NCBI RefSeq assembly: GCF_900021165.1
Contig: NZ_FCOQ01000009.1
Coordinates: forward strand, 388,243-452,242
Length of the DNA stretch: 64,000 bases
Direction of reading: 5' to 3'
Source: Paenibacillus phocaeensis
GTDB lineage: Bacteria > Bacillota > Bacilli > Paenibacillales > Paenibacillaceae
The position numbers and the translations under genes were made by a program. Below the pieces are notes generated by a model. The model worked only from the letters and a program-made list of their open reading frames with translations. It did no database searches and was not told the DNA's origin. This document shows, in pieces, positions 44,847 through 54,007 of this stretch; within the stretch, counting starts at the first letter, position 1, and each line of letters starts with the position of its first letter.

Positions 44847-46640
44847 ATGAGAATCCGCCTTAACTTCAAGCATGTGTCCCTGCGCAAGAAACTGATTCTT
44901 ACTTCAATCGCTTGCCTTGTGCTGCCTGCGATCGGTATGCTTTACACGACCAGCGTGTATTCCAAAATCATCATCCGAGAGCATACGCTCGGAAAAGCGA
45001 AGCAGTCGCTTATGATTGTACAGTCTCAAATGGAAGCCATCTTGGAGGAAATCGTTTCGATATCGAATTTCGTCCAATTCGACCCGGAAATTAAAACTCT
45101 CTTGGAAGAGGCGAAGGAAAGTCCGGTGGCCGCGAGGCAACTGACGACCCGGTTGGAGCAAATCACCGGGGAGAAGCAGGACCTGCGTTTGACCTTGCTG
45201 ACGAGGGACGGCCGGGCGTATTCCGATTATTCGTTCTATGACTTTGAACCGCAGCTTTTTTTCCGGCAGGACTGGTTTACACGCGCGGAGCACCTGACGG
45301 CTTACGAGACGTTGTTCTTGGGCGGACTCGATAACTATCTACCTCCGTTGTACCCTAAACAACAGTATGTATATCTGACTGCGCGAGCCTTGACCGAGAC
45401 CGTCAATAAACCGCCGTTTGCTTATCTCATAGTCAGCCGTACAGAAGACACCATCCGCGAGCTATTTGCCGGCATGGAGGAGGACGTATTCCTGCTGGAC
45501 GAAAACAACAAGATCCTCTCGAATCGCAACCCCGGTTTGATCGGAAGCCAGTTTGAGAGCGTTCTGCCGCTGGAGGTCCCTGCTGCGCCGGAGATCATCC
45601 AAACGGACGGGGAGAATCGGCTGTTTCTGTCACTCCCGCTGCGTTTTGCGGGATGGAAGCTGGTGAGCGTAGCTCCATACGAGCAGCTTACGGGAAAATT
45701 GAACGGGATGTATCGAACGATGCTGATCCTGCAAGCCATGTTCGCCATCGGCTTCTTACTCGCCCTCACCTATTTATTGCGACACTTCACCAAGCCGGTT
45801 GTGGCGCTCGGAGAAACGGCGAAGAAAGTGGAGTCCGGAGATTTGAGCGTACGTTCCAACATTCGCGGACCGGATGAAATCGGCCAGCTTGGCCGTTCGT
45901 TTGACTTTATGCTCGATCGCATTCAGCAGATTTTGGCACAGGTGAAGATGGAGCAGGAATTGAAGCGGCAAGCGGAAATGGCGATGCTGCAGGCGCAAGT
46001 TCATCCGCATTTTCTATTTAACGTCCTGAACTCGATCCGCTTAAAATTGTTGATGAAAGGCGATGAAGAAACCGCCATCGTCGTCGGTTCGCTATCTTCG
46101 CTGCTGCGGACCAGCTTATCCAAACAGGATGAAATTGCCCTTCTCTATGCCGAGATTGAAACGGCAAAACAATACACGGACTTAATGAAATTCACCACGC
46201 GCTTTCCGATCGAGACCCGTTGGGAAATTCAGGCGGACCCGTTTGCCGCCAGCGTTCCCCGCTTTATTTTACAGCCGATTATTGAAAACGCTTATAAACA
46301 CGGCTTTTCCCGAAGCGGCGGGAGAATCCTGGTCAAGGTACTAAGAACCGGATCCTCTTTAAAAATAACGGTTGAAGATGACGGCCAGGGAATGACTCCC
46401 GAGACGCTTGAGAACATAAAAAAACACCTGAACTACCAAAAGCGGGAGCTCATCGAGCAAATGGCCGTGGGCGAACGGATCCCACCAACCGGAATCGGGC
46501 TATTTAATGTTTACAGCCGTTTGAAACTGCTGTACGGGGAGCAGTTTGATATGGACATTCAAAGCGAATACGGCCGGCACACCCGCGTGGAGCTCCTGTT
46601 GCCGCTCGAGATACGCAAGGAGGAGGATCCTCATGTTTAA
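44847..46640 (+). CDS. YesM-type sensor histidine kinase of the glucuronide locus
   Basis: 597 residues. Membrane segments near 17-35 and 292-310 with an extracellular sensor between them; HAMP linker (RHFTKPVVALGETAKKVESGDLSV); phosphoacceptor His in QAQVHPHFLFNVLNSIRL; ATPase boxes IIENAYKHGF, DDGQGM and GIGLFNVYSRLKL. A TATAAT -10 lies at 44815-44820. Its last codons overlap the regulator start by 8 bp. Confidence 0.95.
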   Translation: MRIRLNFKHVSLRKKLILTSIACLVLPAIGMLYTTSVYSKIIIREHTLGKAKQSLMIVQSQMEAILEEIVSISNFVQFDPEIKTLLEEAKESPVAARQLTTRLEQITGEKQDLRLTLLTRDGRAYSDYSFYDFEPQLFFRQDWFTRAEHLTAYETLFLGGLDNYLPPLYPKQQYVYLTARALTETVNKPPFAYLIVSRTEDTIRELFAGMEEDVFLLDENNKILSNRNPGLIGSQFESVLPLEVPAAPEIIQTDGENRLFLSLPLRFAGWKLVSVAPYEQLTGKLNGMYRTMLILQAMFAIGFLLALTYLLRHFTKPVVALGETAKKVESGDLSVRSNIRGPDEIGQLGRSFDFMLDRIQQILAQVKMEQELKRQAEMAMLQAQVHPHFLFNVLNSIRLKLLMKGDEETAIVVGSLSSLLRTSLSKQDEIALLYAEIETAKQYTDLMKFTTRFPIETRWEIQADPFAASVPRFILQPIIENAYKHGFSRSGGRILVKVLRTGSSLKITVEDDGQGMTPETLENIKKHLNYQKRELIEQMAVGERIPPTGIGLFNVYSRLKLLYGEQFDMDIQSEYGRHTRVELLLPLEIRKEEDPHV

Positions 46641-48237
46641 AGTTCTCATCGCCGACGATCATTACACGGTATTGGAATTTTTAAGTGCCGGCATTCCCTG
46701 GCCGAAGCTGGGCCTGGAGTTGGCCGCCGTTTGTTCCGATGGCGGCGAAGCCTGGGAGGCTTGTCAGATCCATCGTCCCGACATTCTCGTAACGGATATC
46801 GGAATGCCCGTGATGGACGGATTGGAATTAATCGGCAAAGCGCGCGCGGTCAACCCCCGGCTGAAGACGGTGATCTTGTCGTGCCACGAGGATTTTCACT
46901 ATGCGCAGGCAGCGGTCAAGCTTAATGTGTACGATTATATATTGAAGGAAAGTCTTCAGATCGACCAGATTGCTTCCGTACTGAGCCGGTTATCGAACCA
47001 ATTGATCGAAGAGGACAAGCTGGAAACCGACCGAAATCAACTCCAAAACGTCATTCAACAAAATCTTTCCGCAATCCGGTCCCGGTTTATCCGCAAGTTT
47101 CTGGAACAACCGGTTTGGAACGAAACGGAATGGGAGAACGAATTTCAAAATTTCGGAATCCTTCTCCGGGGCGGCATTCCTTATCTTCCGGTTGCGGCTT
47201 GGCCGGAACGAGCCGCCGAATTGGAGACTCGTTTTGGCGGAGCGGTCAATATGCAGTTTGTTATCGATAACGCCTTGCAGGAGCTGGTGTGCTTGGGGGA
47301 TCGCTTTATATTTGCCCTGAACGAACAGCAATACCTGTTGTTGATCCCCTTTCCAGCTACGTTAAAACGAAACCTTTACGAAGACGTTCGGGAGGAATTG
47401 CTTCGCGTTCAACAGCAGATGTATCAACATCTGCGCGTCTGTATTTCGTTTGTCTACGGTGAAGTCAGCCGCGATTTGCTCCAACTGAAGAAGGAAATTC
47501 AACGGTTGCTTGACGCCAAAACGTTCCGTTTCTATGCGGGCGAACGGATCTATGCGAAAATACGGTCCGTGGAGACGACGAAAGAGGATCTCTTCCTGCA
47601 TTATTCCAAAGCCTTGCAAGAGCTGAAAGATTGCATTTTTTCCGGGGATCAAGACCGGATTTCGCTGGCTGTAAAGGCATGGAAGCAGGTTATCGAAAGC
47701 AGGGTGTATCCGGTCGAAGCCGTGAAGAGCTGGGTGCTGAAATTAACCATGGAGCTCCAACTCAAGTATACCGTGATGCAAAATTTCGTCACAAATTTCG
47801 ACACCGAAATGTTGCAGCGGAAGATCGCTTCGATCGAAACACTGGACTATCTGCTGACATGGCTTGAGGCATTTCTTGTAAAGAAATCGGGGGAGATTCA
47901 ATCCCTGCGAGAGCAAACCGTGCGTCGGGAAATTGCCGAGGCGCAGCGGTACGTCCAAATCCATACCGGCAAGAAGATCGCGATGGAAGAAATGGCGCAT
48001 CGCTTAAATTTAAATCCGTCTCATTTCAGCCGGATTTTCAAACAGGAAACCGGGGAAACTTTCGTTGAATTCGTCACCCGCACGAAAATGGAAAGGGCCC
48101 AGGAGTTGTTAAATCAGTCCGATATGAATATTGCGGAAATTTCCGAGCAGCTCGGATATGAGCATACGAGCTATTTTATCAAGCTGTTCCGGAATTACAC
48201 CGGCATGTCGCCGAACGAATTCCGGAGATCGAATTAA
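46633..48237 (+). CDS. YesN-type response regulator of the glucuronide locus
   Basis: 534 residues from the ATG at 46633, preceded by AGGAGGAGG and overlapping the kinase gene; a longer frame starts at 46546 inside the kinase. Receiver domain with IADDH, phosphoacceptor Asp in DILVTDIGMPVMDG, and Lys in YILKES. The last ~100 residues are an AraC domain (IAMEEMAHRLNLNPSHFSRIFKQETGETF and IAEISEQLGYEHTSYFIKLFRNYTGMSPNEFRR). Expected to activate the divergent permease-uidA operon. Confidence 0.95.
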   Translation: MFKVLIADDHYTVLEFLSAGIPWPKLGLELAAVCSDGGEAWEACQIHRPDILVTDIGMPVMDGLELIGKARAVNPRLKTVILSCHEDFHYAQAAVKLNVYDYILKESLQIDQIASVLSRLSNQLIEEDKLETDRNQLQNVIQQNLSAIRSRFIRKFLEQPVWNETEWENEFQNFGILLRGGIPYLPVAAWPERAAELETRFGGAVNMQFVIDNALQELVCLGDRFIFALNEQQYLLLIPFPATLKRNLYEDVREELLRVQQQMYQHLRVCISFVYGEVSRDLLQLKKEIQRLLDAKTFRFYAGERIYAKIRSVETTKEDLFLHYSKALQELKDCIFSGDQDRISLAVKAWKQVIESRVYPVEAVKSWVLKLTMELQLKYTVMQNFVTNFDTEMLQRKIASIETLDYLLTWLEAFLVKKSGEIQSLREQTVRREIAEAQRYVQIHTGKKIAMEEMAHRLNLNPSHFSRIFKQETGETFVEFVTRTKMERAQELLNQSDMNIAEISEQLGYEHTSYFIKLFRNYTGMSPNEFRRSN

Positions 48238-48375
48238 ATCGATGTTACTGCCGGCGTTCGGCAGCCCGATCTTGCGCGCGCGATTCCTATCGGTTATGGG
48301 GAAGTTAGGATCGTTTGCTGCAAAATCCGATGAAGAACCGTCTTATAAAGAGTAGGAAGAAAAAAGGAGCTGATT

Positions 48376-49299
48376 TTGTTGAAACACCGCAAGGCGCTTT
48401 TATTCGCAACTCTACTCTATACCGGTTTGGTTCTTTATTGTATGTTTTTCGCGTTCGATCGGGCCAGTTCCGATGCGGCGAGCTACACTTTTATTTTTGA
48501 GCTCGAAAATTTCTTGAAACTGCCGAATCCGTCAGATTTTCTACACCCTACCTTGATGGATCTTGTGGGTATTGGAAATACCGCAGCATTCATCCCTTTC
48601 GGGATCCTGGTTCCCTTGCTCTATCCGGTTAGATTCGTTCGATTCCTTGCCGGATTTATCCTGTCGATTCTCGTGATCGAAACCATACAGGCGTTGACTT
48701 TGCTTGGCAGCTTCGATATTAATGATGTCTTGCAAAATTCATCGGGCGCGGCGATCGGTTTCGGGGCTTACGCATTGGGCCGCCGGGCAACCAGCCTGTG
48801 GCGGAAAATTGCCGTAATGGGCCTTTCCACCGTTATCCTCCTCATCGGCGTGTGGGGAATCGGCAGCGCCATCGATCCGATTTTCACCAAACATCAAGGC
48901 CCGTTTGTGGCATTGAACGATATGGACGACAACCTCGGCCAGACGCCGAAGAGTACAATACCCTATCATTTTCAAATCGGCGATCAAGAGATTACGCCTC
49001 AATTCAATGTATACAGCGCCGAAGGAGAAGAAGCGAAAACCTATACCTATAAGTTGAAGAAGAAGGAGCTTTATTTTTCCATGTATTATGGAATTCCCGA
49101 TCAAGGCGATTTTAAGGGAAGTGTAAGCGTCGCGGTAGACGGCCAGCAAATCCTGTCCGACTCCGCAGAAATTCAAGGCCATGCGCCGAATCATTTCGAA
49201 TGGGTTTTCGAACAGGCCGACGAGCTTAAGATCACAGTGAAGGGAAATGAGAAGGTGTGGGACATCGGCTATAATGAGATGAAGTATCTCTGGCAATAA
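48376..49299 (+). CDS. VanZ-like membrane protein with C-terminal NPCBM-like domain
   Basis: 307 residues from TTG at 48376 (AAAGGAG upstream; a second TTG follows at once). The first ~165 residues carry four membrane segments with VanZ-family motifs: GNTAAFIPFGILVPLL, ETIQALTLLGSFDINDVLQNSSGAAIGF. The rest is soluble and probably extracytoplasmic: KTYTYKLKKKELYFSMYYGIPDQ and GSVSVAVDGQQILSD followed by a beta-rich end resembling an NPCBM-type carbohydrate-binding fold. VanZ proteins are linked to teicoplanin resistance, but most family members have no known role. Confidence 0.8.
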   Translation: MLKHRKALLFATLLYTGLVLYCMFFAFDRASSDAASYTFIFELENFLKLPNPSDFLHPTLMDLVGIGNTAAFIPFGILVPLLYPVRFVRFLAGFILSILVIETIQALTLLGSFDINDVLQNSSGAAIGFGAYALGRRATSLWRKIAVMGLSTVILLIGVWGIGSAIDPIFTKHQGPFVALNDMDDNLGQTPKSTIPYHFQIGDQEITPQFNVYSAEGEEAKTYTYKLKKKELYFSMYYGIPDQGDFKGSVSVAVDGQQILSDSAEIQGHAPNHFEWVFEQADELKITVKGNEKVWDIGYNEMKYLWQ

Positions 49300-49327
49300 G
49301 AGCAAAGAAATGGGAGGTGGCTTCATC

Positions 49328-49393
49328 ATGAAAATTCTTATCGCGTCAAGCTGCATGGCTGAATCAGGTATTATCGTTCTGAGCCTTGACTAG
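49328..49393 (+). CDS. Possible 21-residue ORF or gene remnant
   Basis: ATG at 49328 follows GGGAGGTGG, shortly after the VanZ-like gene. It encodes 21 residues beginning MKILIASS, like the start of a Rossmann-type protein, then stops at TAG. Either a small peptide or the stump of a deleted gene. Confidence 0.25.
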   Translation: MKILIASSCMAESGIIVLSLD

Positions 49394-49443
49394 GCGGAGG
49401 TGAGCGAGCGCAGGGTCTGGGCATCGGAGATATTCTGCTGTAT

Positions 49444-49513
49444 GAAAAAAAGCGAGAATGGAAGGCACGGTTGCCAATGCAGCAGGTAACCGGGCGTTTT
49501 TCTCGCTTTTTCC
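49444..49513. terminator. Long nested hairpin, probable bidirectional terminator
   Basis: AAAAAAGCGAGAA pairs with TTCTCGCTTTTT across an inner CGGTT/AACCG stem. It lies between the VanZ-like gene and the convergent membrane-protein gene. Confidence 0.6.
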
Positions 49514-49567
49514 TATTTGAAGTTCAGTCCGTCGTGGGCGACCCGCTCACGACGGATTTGCTTATGG

Positions 49568-50527
49568 TTATTTCGTCATTGGACTTGCTTTTTTACCCAT
49601 AATATAAATTCCAATCCAGGCTAACATTAATAATATCTGAGCCAGAACGACCAGCCACAATACTTCCGTGTAACCTCCTATAAGGCAAAATATAGTATTA
49701 ACTAGAGGGAACCCCAAGAAAGTAAACAGGATAGGAAAATCTTTTTGGGGAGTGATTGAATAAATAACCTTCCGATCCCAGAACTTTATAAAAGCGAGTG
49801 CTAAAATTCCTGTTGTAATTACAGAAAGGGCAATCAACATCACCCATTGCATATTAGAAGTTCTGGCGAAGAACGGCCCCATATAATTAAAGAAGTTAGA
49901 TAAAGGTGAGAACATACAAGCTAAGGACACAATTGCGGCTAGCAACGGATAGATATAACCGATTAATTTACTGTATCCTTTCTTTTTGTGCCACCATTCA
50001 CCAATTAGAATAAAGGTAGTCCAATATCCCGCTATATAAATCCATCCTGTAAAATTCATCACGGGTTCCCCATATATTTGAGGTTCACCGGCTAGAGGAT
50101 AATAAGTCCATCTTGCCATGACTCCATCCATGGTCTGAAATATTTGTTTAACGGCCACCGGGTCCAATGAAAAGTCAAAAACCATAGCGCTTAATCCCGT
50201 AATAAAAGGTTTGGTCCAGGACGGTATATTTACAGACTTTAGAGCACGCAAAGTTGAATAAATGATCAGAAATTCAATAATAGGAACCGTAATAGGGATA
50301 TTAAATAACATTAAAATACTCCGCCCATATGCGTAGAAACCTTCCCCAAGAGATGATGCAGTAATTTCAAATACGGCTGCGTAAAAAAACACAAAACCTA
50401 TAAATTGCATTAGAACCGTTTTAGGATGCTCTTCCTTATCAAGGATATAGAATACCATTAGAATAGCAGCAATTATGACTATAATATCTTGAATAATCCA
50501 TACAGGCACTACCGTTATATCACCCAT
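49568..50527 (-). CDS. Carotenoid biosynthesis protein-like (CruF/DUF422-type) membrane protein
   Basis: 319 residues with about eight membrane segments. The block FDFSLDPVAVKQ.....ARWTYYPLAGEPQIYGEPVMNFTGWI matches the pattern of the CruF-like family (DPVA, W-x-Y/W, YG-x-P-x-x-N-x-x-GW). Family members include carotenoid 1',2'-hydratase, but many Firmicute homologues are uncharacterised. The gene and its divergent neighbour are clearly richer in A+T than the surroundings, with AT-ending codons, a sign of transfer. No carotenoid genes are nearby, so the function is open. Confidence 0.65.
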   Translation of the reverse strand: MGDITVVPVWIIQDIIVIIAAILMVFYILDKEEHPKTVLMQFIGFVFFYAAVFEITASSLGEGFYAYGRSILMLFNIPITVPIIEFLIIYSTLRALKSVNIPSWTKPFITGLSAMVFDFSLDPVAVKQIFQTMDGVMARWTYYPLAGEPQIYGEPVMNFTGWIYIAGYWTTFILIGEWWHKKKGYSKLIGYIYPLLAAIVSLACMFSPLSNFFNYMGPFFARTSNMQWVMLIALSVITTGILALAFIKFWDRKVIYSITPQKDFPILFTFLGFPLVNTIFCLIGGYTEVLWLVVLAQILLMLAWIGIYIMGKKASPMTK

Positions 50528-50556
50528 ATTTTACCTCCATCTGAGTTGAATTTGAA

Positions 50557-50568
50557 TTGAACGTTCAA
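50557..50568. promoter_or_regulatory. 12-bp palindrome TTGAACGTTCAA, candidate TetR operator
   Basis: Perfect dyad in the 154-bp divergent region between the membrane-protein and TetR genes, 30 bp before the former's start. Confidence 0.5.
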
Positions 50569-50681
50569 ATAAATTATAATTTCACTGTGTTAGTAAAACA
50601 ACAGGTAGTTCGATATCATTATGTTCGTTAACTTACAAGCTGTATAAGATTTGTTCGTTTATGATGTGGAGGGAGGATATT

Positions 50682-51260
50682 ATGGCAGACAAAAAAACAG
50701 ATCATAGAGTGAGATATACCAAAATGGTTATCAAAGAAAGCTTGTTGAAGCTTCTGACGGAACGGTCTATCAATAAAGTTACAGTGACCGATATTTGCAG
50801 AGAAGCGAATATTAATCGCAACACTTTTTATTCACACTATGCTAACCAGTTTGAGCTGCTTTCAACGATTGAAAATGATCTTTACGAAGAAATTAAGCAA
50901 GTTGTGATCAATTCTTCAAACCTTAAAACTCCTGAAAAGCTCTCTTATGAATTATGTAAGTATATAAAAGCGAATAAAACGATATGTGAGGTTTTGTTCT
51001 CGGAGCATGGCGATAAAGCATTATTAGAACGAATCCTTTATATCAGCCACGATTTAACTATTGAGAGATGGAAGCAGGAATTAAAATATTTTGATCAACC
51101 CTTATTTGAGTCCTGGTATACGTTTACCGCTCATGGCAGCATCGCGATTATTAAGAAGTGGGTGAATAGTGGTCTGAAGGAAAGCCCCAGTAAAATTGCG
51201 GATTTTATTGAAAAGGCCACGAAATCCGTATCTAAAGCTTTTTATTCTGAGGAATCGTAG
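50682..51260 (+). CDS. TetR/AcrR-family regulator divergent from the CruF-like gene
   Basis: 192 residues from the ATG at 50682 (GGAGGGAGG upstream); an ATG at 50661 is in frame but lacks a site. Helix-turn-helix VRYTKMVIKESLLKLLTERSINKVTVTDICREANINRNTFYSHYANQFELLSTI is textbook TetR with the Tyr-rich turn of the DhaS-like subgroup. The helical C-terminal domain includes a YTFTAHGSIAIIKKWVNSGLKESP segment. AT-rich like its partner. Probably represses the divergent gene through the palindrome between them. Confidence 0.88.
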   Translation: MADKKTDHRVRYTKMVIKESLLKLLTERSINKVTVTDICREANINRNTFYSHYANQFELLSTIENDLYEEIKQVVINSSNLKTPEKLSYELCKYIKANKTICEVLFSEHGDKALLERILYISHDLTIERWKQELKYFDQPLFESWYTFTAHGSIAIIKKWVNSGLKESPSKIADFIEKATKSVSKAFYSEES

Positions 51261-51329
51261 GATTTCTCCGCTCTTCACCAATCGGCCCGACCAGCTTCTA
51301 TGAGGCAGAGGGGGTAGGAAAACCACAAC

Positions 51330-51372
51330 AGCGGCAGAACAAGACTTATTTATCAAGTCTTGTTCTGCCGCT
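51330..51372. terminator. Hairpin terminator between the TetR gene and glmS
   Basis: A perfect 18-bp stem (AGCGGCAGAACAAGACTT and complement) with a 7-base loop lies between the convergent ends of the two genes. T-rich flanks are modest on both sides. Confidence 0.7.
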
Positions 51373-51435
51373 GCTTCATTAATCCATTTAAAACTTTTCT
51401 TTACTTAGCTGGCTAACATCCGTATAATCTCTTCC

Positions 51436-53268
51436 TTACTCCACCGTCACGCTCTTCGCCAAGTTGCGCGGCTTGTCGACGTCGTTGCCGCGAGCCAGGG
51501 CTGCGTAGTAGGCGAGCAGTTGCAGCGGTACGACAGACAATGCCGGCGTCAGCAGCGGCAGCGTCTTCGGAATGGCCAGCGCCTGGTCCACGGACTTCAG
51601 CAGGTCAGGCACATGTTCCTCGTGCGTGATCGCCATAACGTCCGCACCACGGGCTTTGACTTCCTTGATGTTGCTGACCGTTTTCTCCAGCACGGATTCC
51701 TGGGTCGCGAGCGCGATCACCGGAACCCCTTCTTCGATCAGGGCCAGCGTGCCGTGTTTCAACTCGCCGGCAGCGTACGCTTCGGAGTGGATGTAGGAAA
51801 TCTCCTTCAGCTTCAACGAGCCCTCCTGCACGACGGAATAGTCGAGGCCGCGGCCGATAAAGAACAGATGCTCATGGCCGGCGATTTGCTCGGCATAAGC
51901 TTTCACCGTGTCGGCTTGAGCCAGCATGCTTTCCACCTGCTCCGGCAGCGACTGCATGGCTGCGATGACATGAGCCACGTCGTCCGCGCTTTGCGTGCCG
52001 CGCACTTGAGCCATATACAGGCCAAGCAGGTAGAACGCGATCAATTGGGACGTATACGCCTTCGTCGAGGCAACGGCAATTTCCGGTCCGGCCAGCGTCG
52101 CAATCACATCGTCCGCATCGCGGGCAATCGAGCTGCCGACCACGTTGGTGATCGCCAGTACATGCGCACCGTTGGCTTGTGCTTCACGCAGTGCGGCGAG
52201 GGTATCGGCCGTCTCACCGGATTGGCTGACAACAATGACAAGGGTATCCGGCGTAATCAGCGGCGAACGGTAACGGTATTCCGAAGCGACGTCGTTCATC
52301 ACCGGAATGCGCACCAACTGCTCAATCGCCGTCCCGCCGACCAGACCGGCATTATACGCCGTACCGCAGGCGATAACATGAATCGAAGTGAGACTGCGGA
52401 TCTTTTCGTCCGACAGCTTAAGACCCGGAAGCACGACTTTACGTCCGCTTTCGTCGATGCGTCCCAGCATCGTGTCACGGTATGCCTTCGGCTGCTCGTG
52501 GATTTCTTTCAGCATGAAATGATCGAAACCGCCTTTTTCTGCCGTCACAGCGTCCCAATCGACACGAATCATTTCCCGAGAAATAAAATTCCCTTCGATC
52601 GTCATCAATTCGACAGCATCCTTCGTCAGCACCGCCATCTCGCCATCATTCAAAATATACACGTTCCGCGTATAATTCAACAAAGCCGGAATGTCGGAGC
52701 CGATAAAGTTCTCGCCTTCACCGAGACCAATAATGAGCGGGCTGGCTTGACGAACGGCTACCAATTTCTCCGGTTCATACTCCGTCAGGACCCCAAGCGC
52801 AAACGCGCCGCGCATGTAACCGATCGCTTTCTGAACGGCTTTTACGATATCGCCTTGATATTCGCGGGCCACCAGATGGGAGATGACTTCGGTATCCGTT
52901 TCCGAGACGAACACATACCCTTGCTCGATCAGCTCTTCCTTCAGCTCCAGATAGTTCTCGACAATCCCGTTATGCACGACCGAGAACTTCTGGGTATGGT
53001 CGGTATGCGGATGAGAATTCACGTCAGACGGTTTGCCGTGCGTAGCCCAGCGGGTATGGCCAATCCCGGCCGATCCCTTAAGCGGGGCACCTTCCAGCTT
53101 CGACTCCAGATTCGCCAGACGTCCCAGCGATTTCGCGATTTTCAAGCCGTCCGATGTAAACACCGCGATGCCCGCCGAGTCGTACCCGCGGTACTCCAGC
53201 TTCTTCAACCCTTCCAGCAACACCGACTGCGTATCCCGATTCCCAATATATCCAACGATACCACACAT
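51436..53268 (-). CDS. glmS: Glutamine--fructose-6-phosphate aminotransferase (isomerizing)
   Basis: 610 residues, full length. N-terminal glutaminase domain starting MCGIVGYIGN with Cys2 as nucleophile, plus GIGHTRWATHG and NGIVENY. Two SIS domains follow (VIACGTAYNAG, SQSGETADTLAAL; FIGRGLDYSVVQEGSLKLKEISYIHSEAYAAGELKHG), ending with the conserved KSVTVE. It makes glucosamine 6-phosphate for peptidoglycan and teichoic acid synthesis. GGAGG precedes the ATG. Expression is controlled by the glmS ribozyme in its leader. Confidence 0.98.
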   Translation of the reverse strand: MCGIVGYIGNRDTQSVLLEGLKKLEYRGYDSAGIAVFTSDGLKIAKSLGRLANLESKLEGAPLKGSAGIGHTRWATHGKPSDVNSHPHTDHTQKFSVVHNGIVENYLELKEELIEQGYVFVSETDTEVISHLVAREYQGDIVKAVQKAIGYMRGAFALGVLTEYEPEKLVAVRQASPLIIGLGEGENFIGSDIPALLNYTRNVYILNDGEMAVLTKDAVELMTIEGNFISREMIRVDWDAVTAEKGGFDHFMLKEIHEQPKAYRDTMLGRIDESGRKVVLPGLKLSDEKIRSLTSIHVIACGTAYNAGLVGGTAIEQLVRIPVMNDVASEYRYRSPLITPDTLVIVVSQSGETADTLAALREAQANGAHVLAITNVVGSSIARDADDVIATLAGPEIAVASTKAYTSQLIAFYLLGLYMAQVRGTQSADDVAHVIAAMQSLPEQVESMLAQADTVKAYAEQIAGHEHLFFIGRGLDYSVVQEGSLKLKEISYIHSEAYAAGELKHGTLALIEEGVPVIALATQESVLEKTVSNIKEVKARGADVMAITHEEHVPDLLKSVDQALAIPKTLPLLTPALSVVPLQLLAYYAALARGNDVDKPRNLAKSVTVE

Positions 53269-53509
53269 AATATTTTATCCTCCGTTTCATTCTTACAAGA
53301 TGGTTTTTGGCCGTAAGAAGCGGAACACGGAAGAATATTTCACGCGGTATACCGAGACAGAACTATTCAATTGTCAAAAAAACTCTCGGTTAAAAGCAGA
53401 CCCTTCTGCAATTTTCAACCATTTTTTCACGAATGCCCATGTTGCTCCGTCTACCGCGGAATCTTCCGCGCTGCTTGCTTGCGTACATTCATGAAAGCTC
53501 GATGAATGT

Positions 53510-53792
53510 GTTGATCCATCTGCCCGCACGGTTTGTGGGAAAGGTCGCCCCTTCCTTTTGCCGCTGCGGTTACGGTGCGATGCAGCACCGGGAGGCCCCC
53601 GCCGAACATTCCGAACACCTCCACCTCGTCAACTTCGCTTTGCCGTACCTTGGGATTGGCGGACGTCTCAAGATTTCCTGACTGCCGCCGACAGGCTGGC
53701 CTTCCGCCCCTGTCCACTCGGCATCGTCTCCTGAGAACGCCGGATAGCCCTCCACGATCCCAAACCTACGCGCACAATGAAGTTCTGGCGCT
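53510..53792 (-). ncRNA. glmS ribozyme with an enlarged P1
   Basis: On the minus strand the cleavage context A|GCGCCAGAACTTC is seen, with -1 at 53792 and +1 at 53791. The core follows: GAAGTTGACGAGG, TTCGGCGG, GGCCTCCCGG, GCACCGTAACCGC, a GGAAGG/CCTTTCC stem, and ACAAACCGTGCGGG. The ribozyme cleaves itself when bound to glucosamine 6-phosphate and lowers glmS mRNA. The P1 strands are at 53779-53784 and 53631-53636, with ~142 nt between them, partly paired (TTGGGAT/ATCCCAA, GACAGG/CCTGTC). The 3' limit is approximate. Confidence 0.93.
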
Positions 53793-53843
53793 TAACTTCC
53801 GGTAAACCTCACAACCCTCGCTTTCTTTACTCGAATATGCTTA

Positions 53844-53872
53844 ATTATATGCACCTTCACCCGATTTGGCAA
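53844..53872 (-). promoter_or_regulatory. Sigma-A promoter of glmS
   Basis: On the minus strand TTGCCA, 17 bp, TATAAT. It would start transcription about 45 nt before the ribozyme cleavage site. Confidence 0.8.
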
Positions 53873-53928
53873 TGATCATCTTGTCCTGTTTCGGCAATTC
53901 ATGTCTTTTGTCCCGACAACCCGGATGC

Positions 53929-53966
53929 AAAAAACCGCCAGACAGGAATACGCTCCCGTCCGACGG
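53929..53966 (-). terminator. Terminator after glmM
   Basis: On the minus strand a 13-bp stem with three G-U pairs is followed by TTTTTT. It separates glmM from the glmS promoter. Confidence 0.85.
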
Positions 53967-54007
53967 TCCTTGAAGTCCTATTTATGAAAAAACGAAAAAT
54001 CAGGCCG

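Noticed and set aside
46546..46632. Longer N-terminus for the locus 3 response regulator
   Set aside because: It lies inside the kinase gene; the strong ribosome-binding site and receiver-domain start support 46633.
51520..53316. 598-codon open frame on the plus strand
   Set aside because: Exact antisense of glmS, His/Arg/Gln-rich shadow without motifs.
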